DNA of 64,000 nt from Pseudomonas sp. NCCP-436 (GTDB lineage: Bacteria > Pseudomonadota > Gammaproteobacteria > Pseudomonadales > Pseudomonadaceae), in the NCBI RefSeq assembly GCF_019656335.1, contig NZ_BPLZ01000001.1:368408-432407 (forward strand), in the 5' to 3' direction. How positions within the stretch are numbered: the first letter of the stretch is position 1; every line of letters starts with the position of its first letter. Positions 31,485-42,210 of this stretch are shown one piece after another. The notes under the pieces are model-generated. The model was not told the DNA's origin, searched no databases, and was given only the letters and a program-made list of their open reading frames with translations. A program made the position numbers and the translations under genes.

Positions 31485-32900
31485 TTATTCCTCCGGTGGA
31501 GGCTCCATCGGCTGGGCGCGGCGGCCGTCGAGCGGGTCGAGCTGGAGGAAGATCGCTGCCGCCAGCATCGACAACAGGCCGACACACAGATAGGTAGCCT
31601 GGAAAGCGCTGTGCACCGCCTCGAATTCACCGCTGAAGCCACTGAGCAGCGCAGCGGCAGTGGCCACGCCAAGGCTCATGGCCAGTTGCACCACCACCGA
31701 GAGCAGGCTGTTGCCGCTGCTGGCCTCGGTGTTGTCCAGATCGATCAGCGTCACGGTGTTCATCGCCGCGAACTGCAGCGAGTTGATCACTCCGATCAGG
31801 CCCAGCTGCACCGCCAACTGAACGATCGGAGTCTGGTTCCCGACCAGCGCCATGCTGGCGATCAGACTGCCAAGCAGCAGGGTGTTGAGGGTCAGTACGC
31901 GGCGATAACCGAAGCGATCAATCAGCGGCTTGGCCAGTGGCTTGGCGGCCATCGCGCCGAGTGCCAGGGGAATCATGCTCATGCCGGCCTGGGTCGGCGA
32001 GTAGCCCAGTGCCAGTTGCAGCAGCAGCGGGGTGAGGAACGGTAGAGCGCCACTGCCGAGACGGGCGAACAGATTGCCGAGAATACCGGTGGCAAAGGTA
32101 CGGGTGGCGAACAGGCTGGGTGAGAACAGTGGGTACGCTACCCGTGCGGCGCGCAGCCAGTAAACGGCCAGCAAGCCGAGGCCTGCTACCAGCATGACGG
32201 TGATGCGCAGCCCCGACAGGTCGTGCGCGGCCAGGGCTTCCAGGGCGATTGAGACCAGCGCGATGGCACCGGCGAAGAGGATGAAGCCGGGGCCGTCAAA
32301 GCGGCTACGCTGCGGGCCGCGCATGTCCGGCATATAACGCCGTGCGGCCCAGATGCCAAGTAGGCCCACCGGGAGGTTGATAAGGAAGATCCAGTGCCAA
32401 CTGGCCTTTTCCACCAGCCAGCCGCCCAGTGCCGGGCCGCTCAGCGGGCCGAGCAGGCCGGGCAGGGTGATGAAGCTCATGATTCGGACCAGCTCGCTGC
32501 GTGGGTAGGCGCGCAGTACCACCAAACGCCCGACCGGCATCATCAGCGCGCCGCCTATGCCCTGGACAATGCGTGCCGCTACCAGCATGGGCAGCGAGGA
32601 GGACAGGGCACAGAGCAACGAGCCAAGGCTGAACAGGGCGATGGCGCTGTAGAAAATACGCCGGGTGCCGAAACGGTCGGCGATCCAGCCGGAGGCAGGA
32701 ATCAGCAGAGCGACGGTGAGCATGTAGGCGATCACCACCGACTGCATGCGCAGCGGATCCTCGCCCAGGTCGCGGGCCATGGCCGGCAGCGCGGTGTTGA
32801 GGATAGTGCCGTCGAGCGTTTGCATGAAAAACGCGATGGCAATGATCCACGGCAGAATGCGTGCGGTGCGCGGGTCGAGGGGCGTGGCTGGGCTCTGCAT
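31485..32900 (-). CDS. DHA2-family MFS multidrug exporter, MdtD-like
   Basis: A 471-residue, 14-helix drug:proton antiporter, the same length as E. coli MdtD. The N-terminus after the start is MQSPATPLDPRTARILPW, followed by AIAFFMQTLDGTILNTALPAMA, with the DHA2 motif C-like region ALMMPVGRLVVLRA and GWIADRFGTRRIFY (motif A). An alternative ATG at 32939 would add 13 residues but has a poorer ribosome site. Drug range cannot be read from sequence. It is a single gene between dbpA and betA. Confidence 0.85.
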   Translation of the reverse strand: MQSPATPLDPRTARILPWIIAIAFFMQTLDGTILNTALPAMARDLGEDPLRMQSVVIAYMLTVALLIPASGWIADRFGTRRIFYSAIALFSLGSLLCALSSSLPMLVAARIVQGIGGALMMPVGRLVVLRAYPRSELVRIMSFITLPGLLGPLSGPALGGWLVEKASWHWIFLINLPVGLLGIWAARRYMPDMRGPQRSRFDGPGFILFAGAIALVSIALEALAAHDLSGLRITVMLVAGLGLLAVYWLRAARVAYPLFSPSLFATRTFATGILGNLFARLGSGALPFLTPLLLQLALGYSPTQAGMSMIPLALGAMAAKPLAKPLIDRFGYRRVLTLNTLLLGSLIASMALVGNQTPIVQLAVQLGLIGVINSLQFAAMNTVTLIDLDNTEASSGNSLLSVVVQLAMSLGVATAAALLSGFSGEFEAVHSAFQATYLCVGLLSMLAAAIFLQLDPLDGRRAQPMEPPPEE

Positions 32901-32970
32901 GGGGCTTCCGGTCGGCGGCAGTGACTTATCCACGGACATTATCGCCGGGACTGCCTGCCTTCGACGGATT

Positions 32971-32995
32971 TGCCGCGAATAAATTCGCTCCCGCA
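32971..32995. repeat. REP-like palindrome downstream of betA
   Basis: GCGAAT/ATTCGC inverted repeat (32975-32980, 32983-32988) with flanking GCC and CTCCCGC, a pattern typical of Pseudomonas REP sequences. It may also end the betIBA transcript. Confidence 0.45.
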
Positions 32996-33021
32996 ACATG
33001 GCGGAAGCGAATCCATCAGAC

Positions 33022-34719
33022 TCAGGAGGTCGCTGCCGGGCGTTGCGGTTGGCCTCGTACCGGGCGCTCGCCGGCGACGAAGTAAGACGCATTGCTGCGC
33101 GGCAGTGGCTGGCGGTCGCGAATGCGGTCGGCGATCTTCTCGGCGATCATGATGGTGGTGGCGTTGAGATTGCCGGTGATGATCTCCGGCATGATCGACG
33201 CGTCCACGACCCGAAGTCCTTGCAGACCATGCACGCGGCCTTGGCCGTCGACCACCGCCATGTCGTCCTCGCCCATCTTGCACGAGCAGGACGGGTGGAA
33301 GGCGGTTTCCGCATGCTGGCGGACGAAGGCGTCCAGCTCGGCATCCGTCTGCAGGTGGGCGCCAGGACTGATCTCGCGACCACGATAGGGATCAAGCGCC
33401 GGCTGCGCCATGATCTCGCGGGTGATGCGGATGGCATCGCGGAATTCCTGCCAGTCCTGCTCGTGGCTCATGTAGTTGAACAGGATGCTCGGGTGCTGGC
33501 GTGGGTCGCGTGACTTGAGCCGGATGCGGCCGCGACTCGGCGAGCGCATGGAGCCGACATGAGCCTGGAAGCCGTGTTCCTTCACCGCATTGCTACCGTT
33601 GTAGTTGATTGCCACCGGCAGGAAGTGGAACTGGATATTGGGCCAGGCGAATTCTTCACGGGTGCGGATAAAGCCGCCAGCCTCGAACTGGTTGCTGGCG
33701 CCGATGCCCTTGCCGAAGAACAGCCAGTTGGCGCCGATCTTCGGCTGGTTCCACCACTGCAGTGCAGGATACAGCGACACCGGTTTCTTGCAGGCGTACT
33801 GAAGGTACATTTCCAGGTGATCCTGCAGGTTCTGGCCAACTCCGGGCAGGGAGTGCACCAGCGGGATGTCGAACTCGCGCAGCAGCTCGCTCGGGCCGAC
33901 GCCCGAGCGCTGCAGGATCTGCGGCGAGGCGATGGCACCGGCGCATAGCAGCACCTCGCGGCGGGCGCGGGCAATGTTCTGCGTATTGGCGTTGCCGAGC
34001 AGATAGCTCACTCCGATGGCGCGCTTGCCATCGAACAGGATGCGATCGGTGGTGGCATGGGTGACGATGGTCAGGTTGGGCCGGCCGCGAGCCTGATCGA
34101 GGTAGCCGCGCGCGGTACTGGAGCGGCGTCCTTGTGGCGTTACCGTGCGATCCATCGGGCCGAAGCCTTCCTGCTGGTAGCCATTGAGATCGTCGGTGCG
34201 CGGGTAGCCGGCTTGTACCCCGGCTTCCACCATGGCATGGAACAGCGGGTTGTTGCCCGTCTTGGGAGTGGTCACGCTGACCGGGCCATTACCGCCATGG
34301 TAGTCATTGGGGCCGATGTCGCGGCTTTCGGCCTTGCGGAAATACGGTAGGCAGTCCAGGTAGCTCCAGTCTTTCAGGCCGGGTTTGCTCGCCCAGTTGT
34401 CGAAATCCATGGCGTTGCCACGGATGTAGCACATGCCGTTGATCAGCGACGAACCACCGAGGCCCTTGCCACGGCCGCACTCCATACGGCGGTTGTTCAT
34501 GTACGGCTCCGGATCCGTCTCATAGGCCCAATTGTAGCGCCGGCCTTGCAGCGGGTAGGCCAGGGCAGCTGGCATCTGGGTGCGGAAATCGAAGCGGTAG
34601 TCGGGGCCGCCTGCTTCCAGCAGCAGGACGCTTACGTCTTCGTCCTCGGTCAGGCGGGTGGCCAGCACGTTACCGGCCGAACCGGCACCGATGATGATGT
34701 AGTCGTATTCTTGAGACAT
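33022..34719 (-). CDS. betA: Choline dehydrogenase
   Basis: FAD-dependent GMC oxidoreductase of 565 residues that oxidises choline to betaine aldehyde at the inner membrane. The FAD-binding start is [19 protein letters not shown] with the LLLEAGG ribose-binding part. Signature 1 is [20 protein letters not shown] and signature 2 is [17 protein letters not shown]-terminal HPSCSCKMG and [13 protein letters not shown] carry the active-site His/Asn pair. The start at 34719 has AGGAGG just before it; the long upstream frame is a shadow. It is the last gene of betIBA. Confidence 0.97.
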   Translation of the reverse strand: MSQEYDYIIIGAGSAGNVLATRLTEDEDVSVLLLEAGGPDYRFDFRTQMPAALAYPLQGRRYNWAYETDPEPYMNNRRMECGRGKGLGGSSLINGMCYIRGNAMDFDNWASKPGLKDWSYLDCLPYFRKAESRDIGPNDYHGGNGPVSVTTPKTGNNPLFHAMVEAGVQAGYPRTDDLNGYQQEGFGPMDRTVTPQGRRSSTARGYLDQARGRPNLTIVTHATTDRILFDGKRAIGVSYLLGNANTQNIARARREVLLCAGAIASPQILQRSGVGPSELLREFDIPLVHSLPGVGQNLQDHLEMYLQYACKKPVSLYPALQWWNQPKIGANWLFFGKGIGASNQFEAGGFIRTREEFAWPNIQFHFLPVAINYNGSNAVKEHGFQAHVGSMRSPSRGRIRLKSRDPRQHPSILFNYMSHEQDWQEFRDAIRITREIMAQPALDPYRGREISPGAHLQTDAELDAFVRQHAETAFHPSCSCKMGEDDMAVVDGQGRVHGLQGLRVVDASIMPEIITGNLNATTIMIAEKIADRIRDRQPLPRSNASYFVAGERPVRGQPQRPAATS

Positions 34720-34731
34720 GGCTCCTCCTGT

Positions 34732-34779
34732 TGCCCGGGTAACCCGGGCAGCGCGAATGGGGCCCGGGTCTGTCCGGGC
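34732..34779. repeat. GC palindromes in the betB-betA spacer
   Basis: TGCCCGGGT-A-ACCCGGGCA (34732-34750) is a perfect 9-bp stem with a 1-nt centre; a second pair GCCCGG/CCGGGC follows (34762-34767, 34774-34779). They sit immediately before the betA ribosome site and could tune betA relative to betB. Confidence 0.6.
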
Positions 34780-34804
34780 GACGGCAGCGGCTGGGTCGGA
34801 GTGC

Positions 34805-36277
<1,473 letters not shown>

Positions 36278-36317
36278 GAGCTTTCCTCTGACGCTTGGAT
36301 TGGTTAAATAACAGCCT

Positions 36318-36345
36318 ATTTTATTTTTATTGAACGATCAATCAA
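36318..36345 (-). promoter_or_regulatory. Putative BetI operator overlapping a betBA promoter
   Basis: The palindrome TTGAACGATCAATCAA (36330-36345) follows the pattern TTGAnnGATCnnTCAA. On the minus strand its first six bases TTGATT form a -35, with TAAAAT at 36323-36318 as -10 after a 16-nt spacer. A repressor bound here would cover the -35. It lies 40-70 bp before the betB start. Confidence 0.65.
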
Positions 36346-36419
36346 TAAAAGCGACCGGGCAACACCAAAAGCGACACGGCGCAGGCCCGTCGCTGTCAGG
36401 ATATGAGCTGGGAATAGGC

Positions 36420-37010
36420 TCAGCTGGCCTTGGCCAGTTGCAGCTCTAGGTAGTCGTAGGCGATCTGCCGGGCGTGCCCGGTATCGAAGGCCTCACCTGT
36501 CAGGGCGCCGCGCAGCCATAGGCCGTCGATCAGCGCCGCGAGGCCGCGGGCCGCCTGGCGGGCCTCGGTGTCTGCCAGCACCCGGCGAAACTGGCCGCAG
36601 AGGTTGGAGTAGAGCCGTCGGTCATTGATGCGTTGCAGCCGGTGCAGTGACTGGTGATGCATGCTGGCGGCCCAGAAGGCGAGCCAGGTTTTCATGGCCG
36701 GGCCGCTGACCTGGCTGTCGTCGAAGTTGCCGTCGATCATGGCCCGCAGGTGGGCGCGGGGATCGTCTTCGCTGAGGGCGCGGCGGCGCTCGCTCACGGC
36801 AGTGTTCAGGGCCTGCATCAAATGGCGCATGGTGGCTTCGAGCAGGCCGTTCTTGTCCCTGAAGTAGTGACTGATGATGCCGTTGGAAACACCGGCCAGA
36901 CGGGCGATGTAGGCGATGCTGGCGTCGGCCATGCCGACCTGATCGATCGCTTCCAGGGTAGCGGCGATCAGTTGCGAACGGCGAATGGGCTGCATGCCGA
37001 CCTTGGGCAT
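36420..37010 (-). CDS. betI: TetR-family repressor BetI
   Basis: A 196-residue TetR-type repressor. The N-terminal helix-turn-helix spans about residues 12-55 ([37 protein letters not shown]); the remainder is the ligand-binding domain. BetI releases DNA on binding choline in characterised species. It is first in betIBA, with the standard order. A half-palindrome matching the betB site lies upstream at 37062-37072, fitting autoregulation. Confidence 0.95.
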   Translation of the reverse strand: MPKVGMQPIRRSQLIAATLEAIDQVGMADASIAYIARLAGVSNGIISHYFRDKNGLLEATMRHLMQALNTAVSERRRALSEDDPRAHLRAMIDGNFDDSQVSGPAMKTWLAFWAASMHHQSLHRLQRINDRRLYSNLCGQFRRVLADTEARQAARGLAALIDGLWLRGALTGEAFDTGHARQIAYDYLELQLAKAS

Positions 37011-37061
37011 CGGGGTCTCCGGTAGATCAGGTGGCTGCAGTCTAGGCGCATTCGGAATGCT

Positions 37062-37072
37062 CGATCAATCAA
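37062..37072 (-). promoter_or_regulatory. Possible second BetI site upstream of betI
   Basis: The 11-mer CGATCAATCAA is identical to the right part of the betB palindrome. The other half is poorly conserved here. Position 52-62 bp before the betI ATG suits autoregulation. Confidence 0.4.
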
Positions 37073-37170
37073 ACGCTGCATCCCGGTGTGGAGTAAGGCT
37101 GCTGTCGGTCGATAGCCGACAGTGTTCGGGTGCGGTCATGTTTGGGGCTGACAAGGACTGTCAGTAACGA

Positions 37171-37195
37171 CGAAGCGGGCCTTTGGCCCGCTTCG
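37171..37195 (-). terminator. Hairpin downstream of the betaine-binding protein gene
   Basis: A perfect 11-bp stem CGAAGCGGGCC / GGCCCGCTTCG with a TTT loop, 21 nt past the minus-strand stop at 37216. No clear U-tract follows. Confidence 0.6.
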
Positions 37196-37215
37196 CAAAT
37201 CAGGGCGTCAGAGAA

Positions 37216-38067
37216 TTACTTCAGCCATTGCTCGACGCGCTGCGGATTGGCGGCGATCCAGTCCCGGGCGGCCTGTTCCGGTTTGGTGCCTTCGCGAATG
37301 GCCAACATCACCGCACCGACTTCCTCGCCGCTCCAGGACAGCTTGGAAAGGAAGGCAGCCGCATCGGCAGCCTTGGTTTTCAGACCTGGGTTGGCCACGG
37401 TGTCGATGCGCTCGTCGTCGCCGTAGACCTTTTTCGGATCCTCAAGGAAGCGCAGTTTCCATTTGGCAAACATCCAGTGCGGAATCCAGCCAGTGACCAC
37501 GATGGGCTTTTGCGCCTTTTCCGCGCGAGTCAGTGCGGTGGCCATGGCCGGGCCGGAGCTGGGCATCAGTTTGATGCTGGCCAGGTTGTATTCCTTGATC
37601 GCGTCCTCGGTGCGACGCATCACGCCGGCACCGGCATCGATACCGGTGATCTTGCCGTCGAAGTCCTTGGCGTATTTTTCCAGGTCTTCGATGGTCTTGG
37701 CTTCGACATAATCGGGCACGATCAGGCCGATCTTGGCGCCGGCGTAGTTGGTGCCGAGCACCTCCACCTTGTCCTTGAGCTTGTCGAAGTACTCGCCGTG
37801 GGTGGCCGGCAGCCAGGCGGAAAGCGTTGCGTCGAGGTCACCACGGGCCACGCCCTGCCACATGATGGCGGGTTCGACAGGCTTGAGCTCGACCTTGTAG
37901 CCGAGTTTGCTTTCGAGAATTTCCCCGGCGACATGGGTGACGGCTACGCTGTCGTCCCAGCCGTTCACATAACCGATCTTCAGGGTGGGTTTGTCGTCGG
38001 CCAGGGCGCTGCCCATGCCGATGGCCAGGGCGGCGGCGCCGAGGCAGAGATGCTTGAATACGCGCAT
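37216..38067 (-). CDS. Glycine betaine-type ABC transporter substrate-binding protein (OpuAC, BetX-like)
   Basis: A 283-residue periplasmic binding protein with signal peptide MRVFKHLCLGAAALAIGMGSALA. The OpuAC domain has LKIGYVNGWDDSVAVTHVAGEIL, EPAIMWQGVARGDLDATLSAWLP and VVTGWIPHWMFAKWKL; tryptophans of this kind form the quaternary-amine cage in the family. It is shorter than and distinct from the ChoX-type proteins in the window, and closest in style to betaine-specific BetX. It is last in a leftward series after the CbcVWX-like genes, 208 bp from the preceding stop. Ligand assignment is inference. Confidence 0.85.
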   Translation of the reverse strand: MRVFKHLCLGAAALAIGMGSALADDKPTLKIGYVNGWDDSVAVTHVAGEILESKLGYKVELKPVEPAIMWQGVARGDLDATLSAWLPATHGEYFDKLKDKVEVLGTNYAGAKIGLIVPDYVEAKTIEDLEKYAKDFDGKITGIDAGAGVMRRTEDAIKEYNLASIKLMPSSGPAMATALTRAEKAQKPIVVTGWIPHWMFAKWKLRFLEDPKKVYGDDERIDTVANPGLKTKAADAAAFLSKLSWSGEEVGAVMLAIREGTKPEQAARDWIAANPQRVEQWLK

Positions 38068-38275
38068 GTGGGATTGCTCCGTCAGTTGAGTGGCAGTTGC
38101 AGAATCATTGACTGGCTCGTTCTCATTGCGGGCCTTGCGAAACCGTGTTGCGCTGCAGGTTTCCGGTTCGCGGGCAAAGCCTCCCCGTCACGGCCATGAA
38201 ACAGCCGCTAGTGATCGAGGAGGAGGTTTTCGCGCCGGAACCCTGAGGTTCGAGCGCGAATCGGGTAGCGGCCTG

Positions 38276-39220
38276 TTACAGCCCCACGTGTTTCTTCACG
38301 GCAGATACGCCGTCCTGACCGTCGAAAGTGGTGACACCGGCCAGCCATTTGTCGAGGATCGTCGGGTTGGCCTTGATCCACTCCTTGGCGACGTTCTGCG
38401 GGTTTTCCTTCTCCAGAACCTTTTCCATCAGCTCGCTTTCCTGTCCGACCGTGAATTGCAGGTTATTCAGCAGTCGGCCCATGTTGGGGCAGCGGCTTTC
38501 ATAGTCCGGCTTTACCACGGTGTGTACACTGGCGGCGCCGTAGTCGGGGCCGAACACGTCATCGCCACCGGCCAGGTAGGTAATGTCGTGCTGGGTGTTC
38601 ATCGGATGAGGCGCCCAGGCGAGGAATACCACCGGCTCCTGCTTCTTGATGGCGCGTGCCACCTGCACCAGCATGCCGGCCTCGCTGGATTCGACCATGC
38701 GGAAATCACCGAGGTCGAACTGGTTGTTCTTGATCATGCCTTCGATCAGCAGATTGCCGTCGTTACCCGGCTCGATGCCGTAGATTTTGCCGCCAAGCTG
38801 ATCCTTGAACTTGGCGATGTCCTGAAAACTCTTCAGACCGGCTTCTGCTGTATAGGAGGGCACCGCCAAGGTGTACTTGGCGCCTTCGAGGTTGGCCTTT
38901 TCCAGCACCTTCACGCCGTTGTCCTTGAGGAAGGGCTCGATCACCGAGTCCATCGACGGCGCCCAGTAGCCGAGGAATGCATCGATCTGGCCGTTCTTCA
39001 CTCCGGTGAAGGCGATCGGTACGGAGGCCATGATCTTGCGTGGCTGGTAGCCCAGGCCCTCTGCCAGGGTCATGGCCACGCCGGTTGTAGCGGCGATGTC
39101 CGCCCAGCCGATTTCAGCGAAACGCACCTGCTTGCAGCTCGCTGGCTCAGCGGCCAGTGCGCCCTGCGCCAGAGCGCAGGTGAGCAGGCCGATGACAGCG
39201 GTGATCTTGAAGGTTTTCAT
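38276..39220 (-). CDS. cbcX: Choline ABC transporter substrate-binding protein (CbcX/ChoX family)
   Basis: A 314-residue protein. Signal peptide MKTFKITAVIGLLTCALAQGALA. ChoX-type start SCKQVRFAEIGWADIAATTGVAMTLAEGLGY, VKNGQIDAFLGYWAPSMD, IEPGNDGN, LAWAPHPMN and a C-terminal KEWIKANPTILDKWLAGVTTFDG. It delivers choline to the CbcW/CbcV core encoded immediately upstream (27 bp). Two more ChoX-like proteins occur at 42211 and 54769; this one is the only one inside the transporter operon. Confidence 0.9.
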   Translation of the reverse strand: MKTFKITAVIGLLTCALAQGALAAEPASCKQVRFAEIGWADIAATTGVAMTLAEGLGYQPRKIMASVPIAFTGVKNGQIDAFLGYWAPSMDSVIEPFLKDNGVKVLEKANLEGAKYTLAVPSYTAEAGLKSFQDIAKFKDQLGGKIYGIEPGNDGNLLIEGMIKNNQFDLGDFRMVESSEAGMLVQVARAIKKQEPVVFLAWAPHPMNTQHDITYLAGGDDVFGPDYGAASVHTVVKPDYESRCPNMGRLLNNLQFTVGQESELMEKVLEKENPQNVAKEWIKANPTILDKWLAGVTTFDGQDGVSAVKKHVGL

Positions 39221-39247
39221 CTGCTGTTCCCCGTTGTGTGAAAGTCT

Positions 39248-40126
39248 CTACTGACGTTGCAGTTTGCCGCTGAACCAGGCGAACACGCCACGACGAGCGG
39301 TTTTCGGCGTGCCGAAGCTCTCGGTGATGCGGTCAAGAATGATCGCCAGCAGCACCACGGCCATGCCACTTTCAAAGCCTAGCCCGATATCCAGGCGTTG
39401 GATGCTCGCCAGCACATCGTTGCCCAGGCCGCCGGCGCCGACCATCGAGGCGATGATCACCATCGACAGGGCCATCATGATGGTCTGGTTGACCCCGGCC
39501 ATGATCGACGGCATGGCATTGGGCAGCTGTACCTTGAACAGTAGCTGGCCGCTGGTGCAGCCGAAGGACTGACCGGCTTCGACGATTTCCTTGTTGACCT
39601 GGCGGATGCCAAGGCTGGTCAGGCGTACGGCCGGTGGCATGGCGAAGATCACAGTGGCAATGATTCCGGGCACGCGGCCGAGACCGAAGAGCATGGCTGC
39701 CGGGATCAGATAGACGAACGCCGGCATGGTCTGCATGAAGTCCAGAACCGGACGGATAAGGGTAGCTACGCGCTCGCTCTTGGCGGCCCAGATACCCAGT
39801 GGAATACCCAGCAGCAGGCTGATCAGTGTGGAAGAGAAGGTCAGGCCGAGGGTGACGACGGTCTGTTCCCAGAAACCGGTCATCACGATCAGAATGAACG
39901 CCACAGCAGTAAAGGTGGCAAAGCGTACGCCGATGCGCCACAGGCCCAGACCGACGAAGATGGCGATCAGCAGCCAGGCCGGGGGTAGCATCAACAGGGT
40001 CTCGATGCTCTCGGAGAATCCGCTGACCAGCTTGCCGATGCTGTCGAAGGCGCCACTGTAGTTGTCCAGCAGATGCTGCACTACGTCGTTGACCCAGCTG
40101 CCCAGGTCCAGTTTCTTGTCACTCAT
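39248..40126 (-). CDS. cbcW: Choline/betaine/carnitine ABC transporter permease
   Basis: A 292-residue inner-membrane permease of the OpuAB/ProW type, with about six helices and the inner-membrane component signature region EIVEAGQSFGCTSGQLLFKVQLPNAMPSIMAGVNQTI, the coupling loop to the ATPase. A GGGAG precedes the ATG, and the start overlaps the end of the ATPase gene by 8 bp, indicating translational coupling. In P. aeruginosa this core works with three different binding proteins (CbcX, BetX, CaiX), which are all represented here. Confidence 0.92.
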   Translation of the reverse strand: MSDKKLDLGSWVNDVVQHLLDNYSGAFDSIGKLVSGFSESIETLLMLPPAWLLIAIFVGLGLWRIGVRFATFTAVAFILIVMTGFWEQTVVTLGLTFSSTLISLLLGIPLGIWAAKSERVATLIRPVLDFMQTMPAFVYLIPAAMLFGLGRVPGIIATVIFAMPPAVRLTSLGIRQVNKEIVEAGQSFGCTSGQLLFKVQLPNAMPSIMAGVNQTIMMALSMVIIASMVGAGGLGNDVLASIQRLDIGLGFESGMAVVLLAIILDRITESFGTPKTARRGVFAWFSGKLQRQ

Positions 40127-41324
40127 GGGATTCTCCCTGCAGGCGGGTCAGCAGGCGACCCTTGCTGATGGCACCACAGTAACGGCCCTCTGCGTCCACT
40201 ACCGGGATCGGCCCTTCGTTGTCTACCAGACGTGTGATGACGTGCTCCAGTGGCATGTCTTCCGGTACCGGTTCCACCCGTTTGAGCGCATCGGTTTCCA
40301 GTGGCCGGGGTTGGTCGCCGTCGACCATCAGAGCGATCTTTTCCAGGCTGATGGAGCCCTGGAAGCGGTTTTCCTCGTCGACGATGAAGGCGTAGTGCTT
40401 GTCCATCGCCTGCAGCTCCCTGCACATGCGGGTCGCATCCGGCGCGTTGCCGTTGTAGACATAGGTGGGCACACTGTCAGCCTTGAGCTGCCCGGCGGTG
40501 AGATAGCGGCTGGTGTCTACGGTATCGAAGAAGTTGCGCACGTAGTCGTTGGCCGGTTTCTCGATCAGCTCCTGCGGGGTACCGACCTGGATCAGTCGGC
40601 CGCCTTCCATGATGCCGATGCGGGTGCCGATACGCATGGCCTCTTCGATGTCGTGAGAGACGAAGATGATGGTGCGGCGATGGGTTTTCTGCAGTTCCAG
40701 CAGCACGTCCTGCATTTCACGCCGTTTGAGTGGATCGAGAGCGGAGAAGGCCTCGTCCATGATGATCATCGAAGGATTCACCGCCAGTGCGCGGGCCAGG
40801 CCGACACGCTGCTGCATGCCGCCGGAGAGTTCGTTTGGATATTTGTGTGCGAAGGCCGCCAGACCTACCTGTTCCAGTACTTCCATGGCGCGTTTGTCGC
40901 GCTCCTTGCGACCGACACCGGCCACTTCCAGGCCGAACGCGGCGTTCTCCAGCACGCTGCGCGAGGGCATCAGGGCAAAGGACTGGAAAACCATGCTCAT
41001 ATCGCGCCGCCGCAGCTCGATCAGTTGCGACTGTGGCAGCTTGGCCACATTCTGCCCATCGATATAGACGTTGCCGGAGCTGGGTTCGACGAGGCGGTTG
41101 ATCAGCCGGATCAGGGTTGATTTGCCAGAGCCCGACAGGCCCATAAGGACAAAGATTTCGCCTTCTTCGACGCTGAACGATACGTCGCTGACGCCGATTA
41201 CTGCACCTCTTTCGGCCAGGATCCGCTCCTTGCTCCAGCCTTCCTTGAGCAACTCGATGGCTTCTTGTGGGTTATTGCCGAAAACCTTATAGAGGTTTTC
41301 GACCACGATCTTTCCAGACTGCAT
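40119..41324 (-). CDS. cbcV: Choline/betaine/carnitine ABC transporter ATP-binding protein
   Basis: A 401-residue ATPase of the ProV/OpuAA type. Walker A MGLSGSGKSTLIRL, ABC signature PNELSGGMQQRVGLARALA, Walker B MIIMDEAFSALDPLKRREM, switch histidine VSHD. Two C-terminal CBS domains (about 280-400), ending PVVDAEGRYCGAISKGRLL, fit osmotic or ligand control of uptake. The start is the ATG at 41324; the frame itself opens at a TTG (41342). It is first in the cbcVWX operon and behind an unusually long upstream region. Confidence 0.95.
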   Translation of the reverse strand: MQSGKIVVENLYKVFGNNPQEAIELLKEGWSKERILAERGAVIGVSDVSFSVEEGEIFVLMGLSGSGKSTLIRLINRLVEPSSGNVYIDGQNVAKLPQSQLIELRRRDMSMVFQSFALMPSRSVLENAAFGLEVAGVGRKERDKRAMEVLEQVGLAAFAHKYPNELSGGMQQRVGLARALAVNPSMIIMDEAFSALDPLKRREMQDVLLELQKTHRRTIIFVSHDIEEAMRIGTRIGIMEGGRLIQVGTPQELIEKPANDYVRNFFDTVDTSRYLTAGQLKADSVPTYVYNGNAPDATRMCRELQAMDKHYAFIVDEENRFQGSISLEKIALMVDGDQPRPLETDALKRVEPVPEDMPLEHVITRLVDNEGPIPVVDAEGRYCGAISKGRLLTRLQGESHE

Positions 41325-42210
41325 GGGACATTTCCCCTTCAATCGATATCCAGTTTGCTTTGCTAGGGCCGGGTGCGTTTTGAGTAGCGCTGATCAGCCA
41401 TGTAGCTCCCCTGGTATCTGTGTGGGTGTGTGTTGTATTTGGGTTGATTGGCGTGTTGCCGCAGACAGGAGCAGGGCGCCAGACCAGATGCAGAGCGCGT
41501 GGCTGGAGGCGAGACTCGCCTGCAGTGTCGGTGCATGAAGTGCGTGGACAACCATTGCATTGCCGTGTTGCAAAACGCTTTCCAAACCCTCTGGCAGTGT
41601 TTCGAAGCCCATTCCCTTGGAGGCTCATGTGCCGTCCTGGCACATGCGTACATCCGAAATTTCTTGTTGGGCCTGCACCCGGTCGATGCGGGGCAGGCGC
41701 TTGTATGTTCTTCGGTCCGGGGCGGAGGGCCCCGGTCTGCCGTGCCCTGGGGCAGGCGGCAGCGACGTTATTGGCTTCAACGATATAGTCTTGAGGTTGG
41801 CGCAATTGTCGATTTGCGACCCTGACGTGTTGGGTGACGACATGACCTGTTCTGCCATGCGCATTACTCGTTCCTCGTTCTTTTCAGGCTCCTGAAACGC
41901 GGATTGATGTGGTTGCGCCTGTGTCCCGCCATGGCTTGCGAGATGATCTGTCGGAAGCGCGCCTGAAAAAACCTTAACAGACTTGTTTGCCGCTTGGCCA
42001 AGTCTGAGACCGCCAGGGCTTGGATTGCATCTGAGGATGCGGCGTATGCCGTGAGAAAGAAGAGGGGCCAAAGTAGTAGGCAAAAGGCAGCCTGTGCGCC
42101 GCGATCCGTTGTCGGGCTTGCAAGGGACGCTCGATGACTTTTCGTACAGGGCTTACGACGACGCTTGGCGCTTTTCTATGCCCTGTTTTTAATTATGCAC
42201 TCTCTTTTTG
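41325..42210. other. Long region upstream of cbcV without a recognised gene
   Basis: 886 bp between the cbcV start and the stop of the next minus-strand gene. Several overlapping ORFs exist in all frames but none has recognisable similarity. The best is a 79-codon minus-strand ORF starting after GAGGAACGAGTA near 41860. The stretch probably holds the cbcVWX promoter and activator sites, as this transporter is inducible by GbdR in relatives. No tRNA or clear terminator was seen. Confidence 0.45.

Noticed and set aside
41394..42083. Overlapping ORFs of 70-170 codons in the cbcV upstream region as genes
   Set aside because: Several compete in different frames, none has family motifs, and composition (Pro, His, Thr, Arg-rich) looks non-coding; only one has a good ribosome site, mentioned as a candidate.
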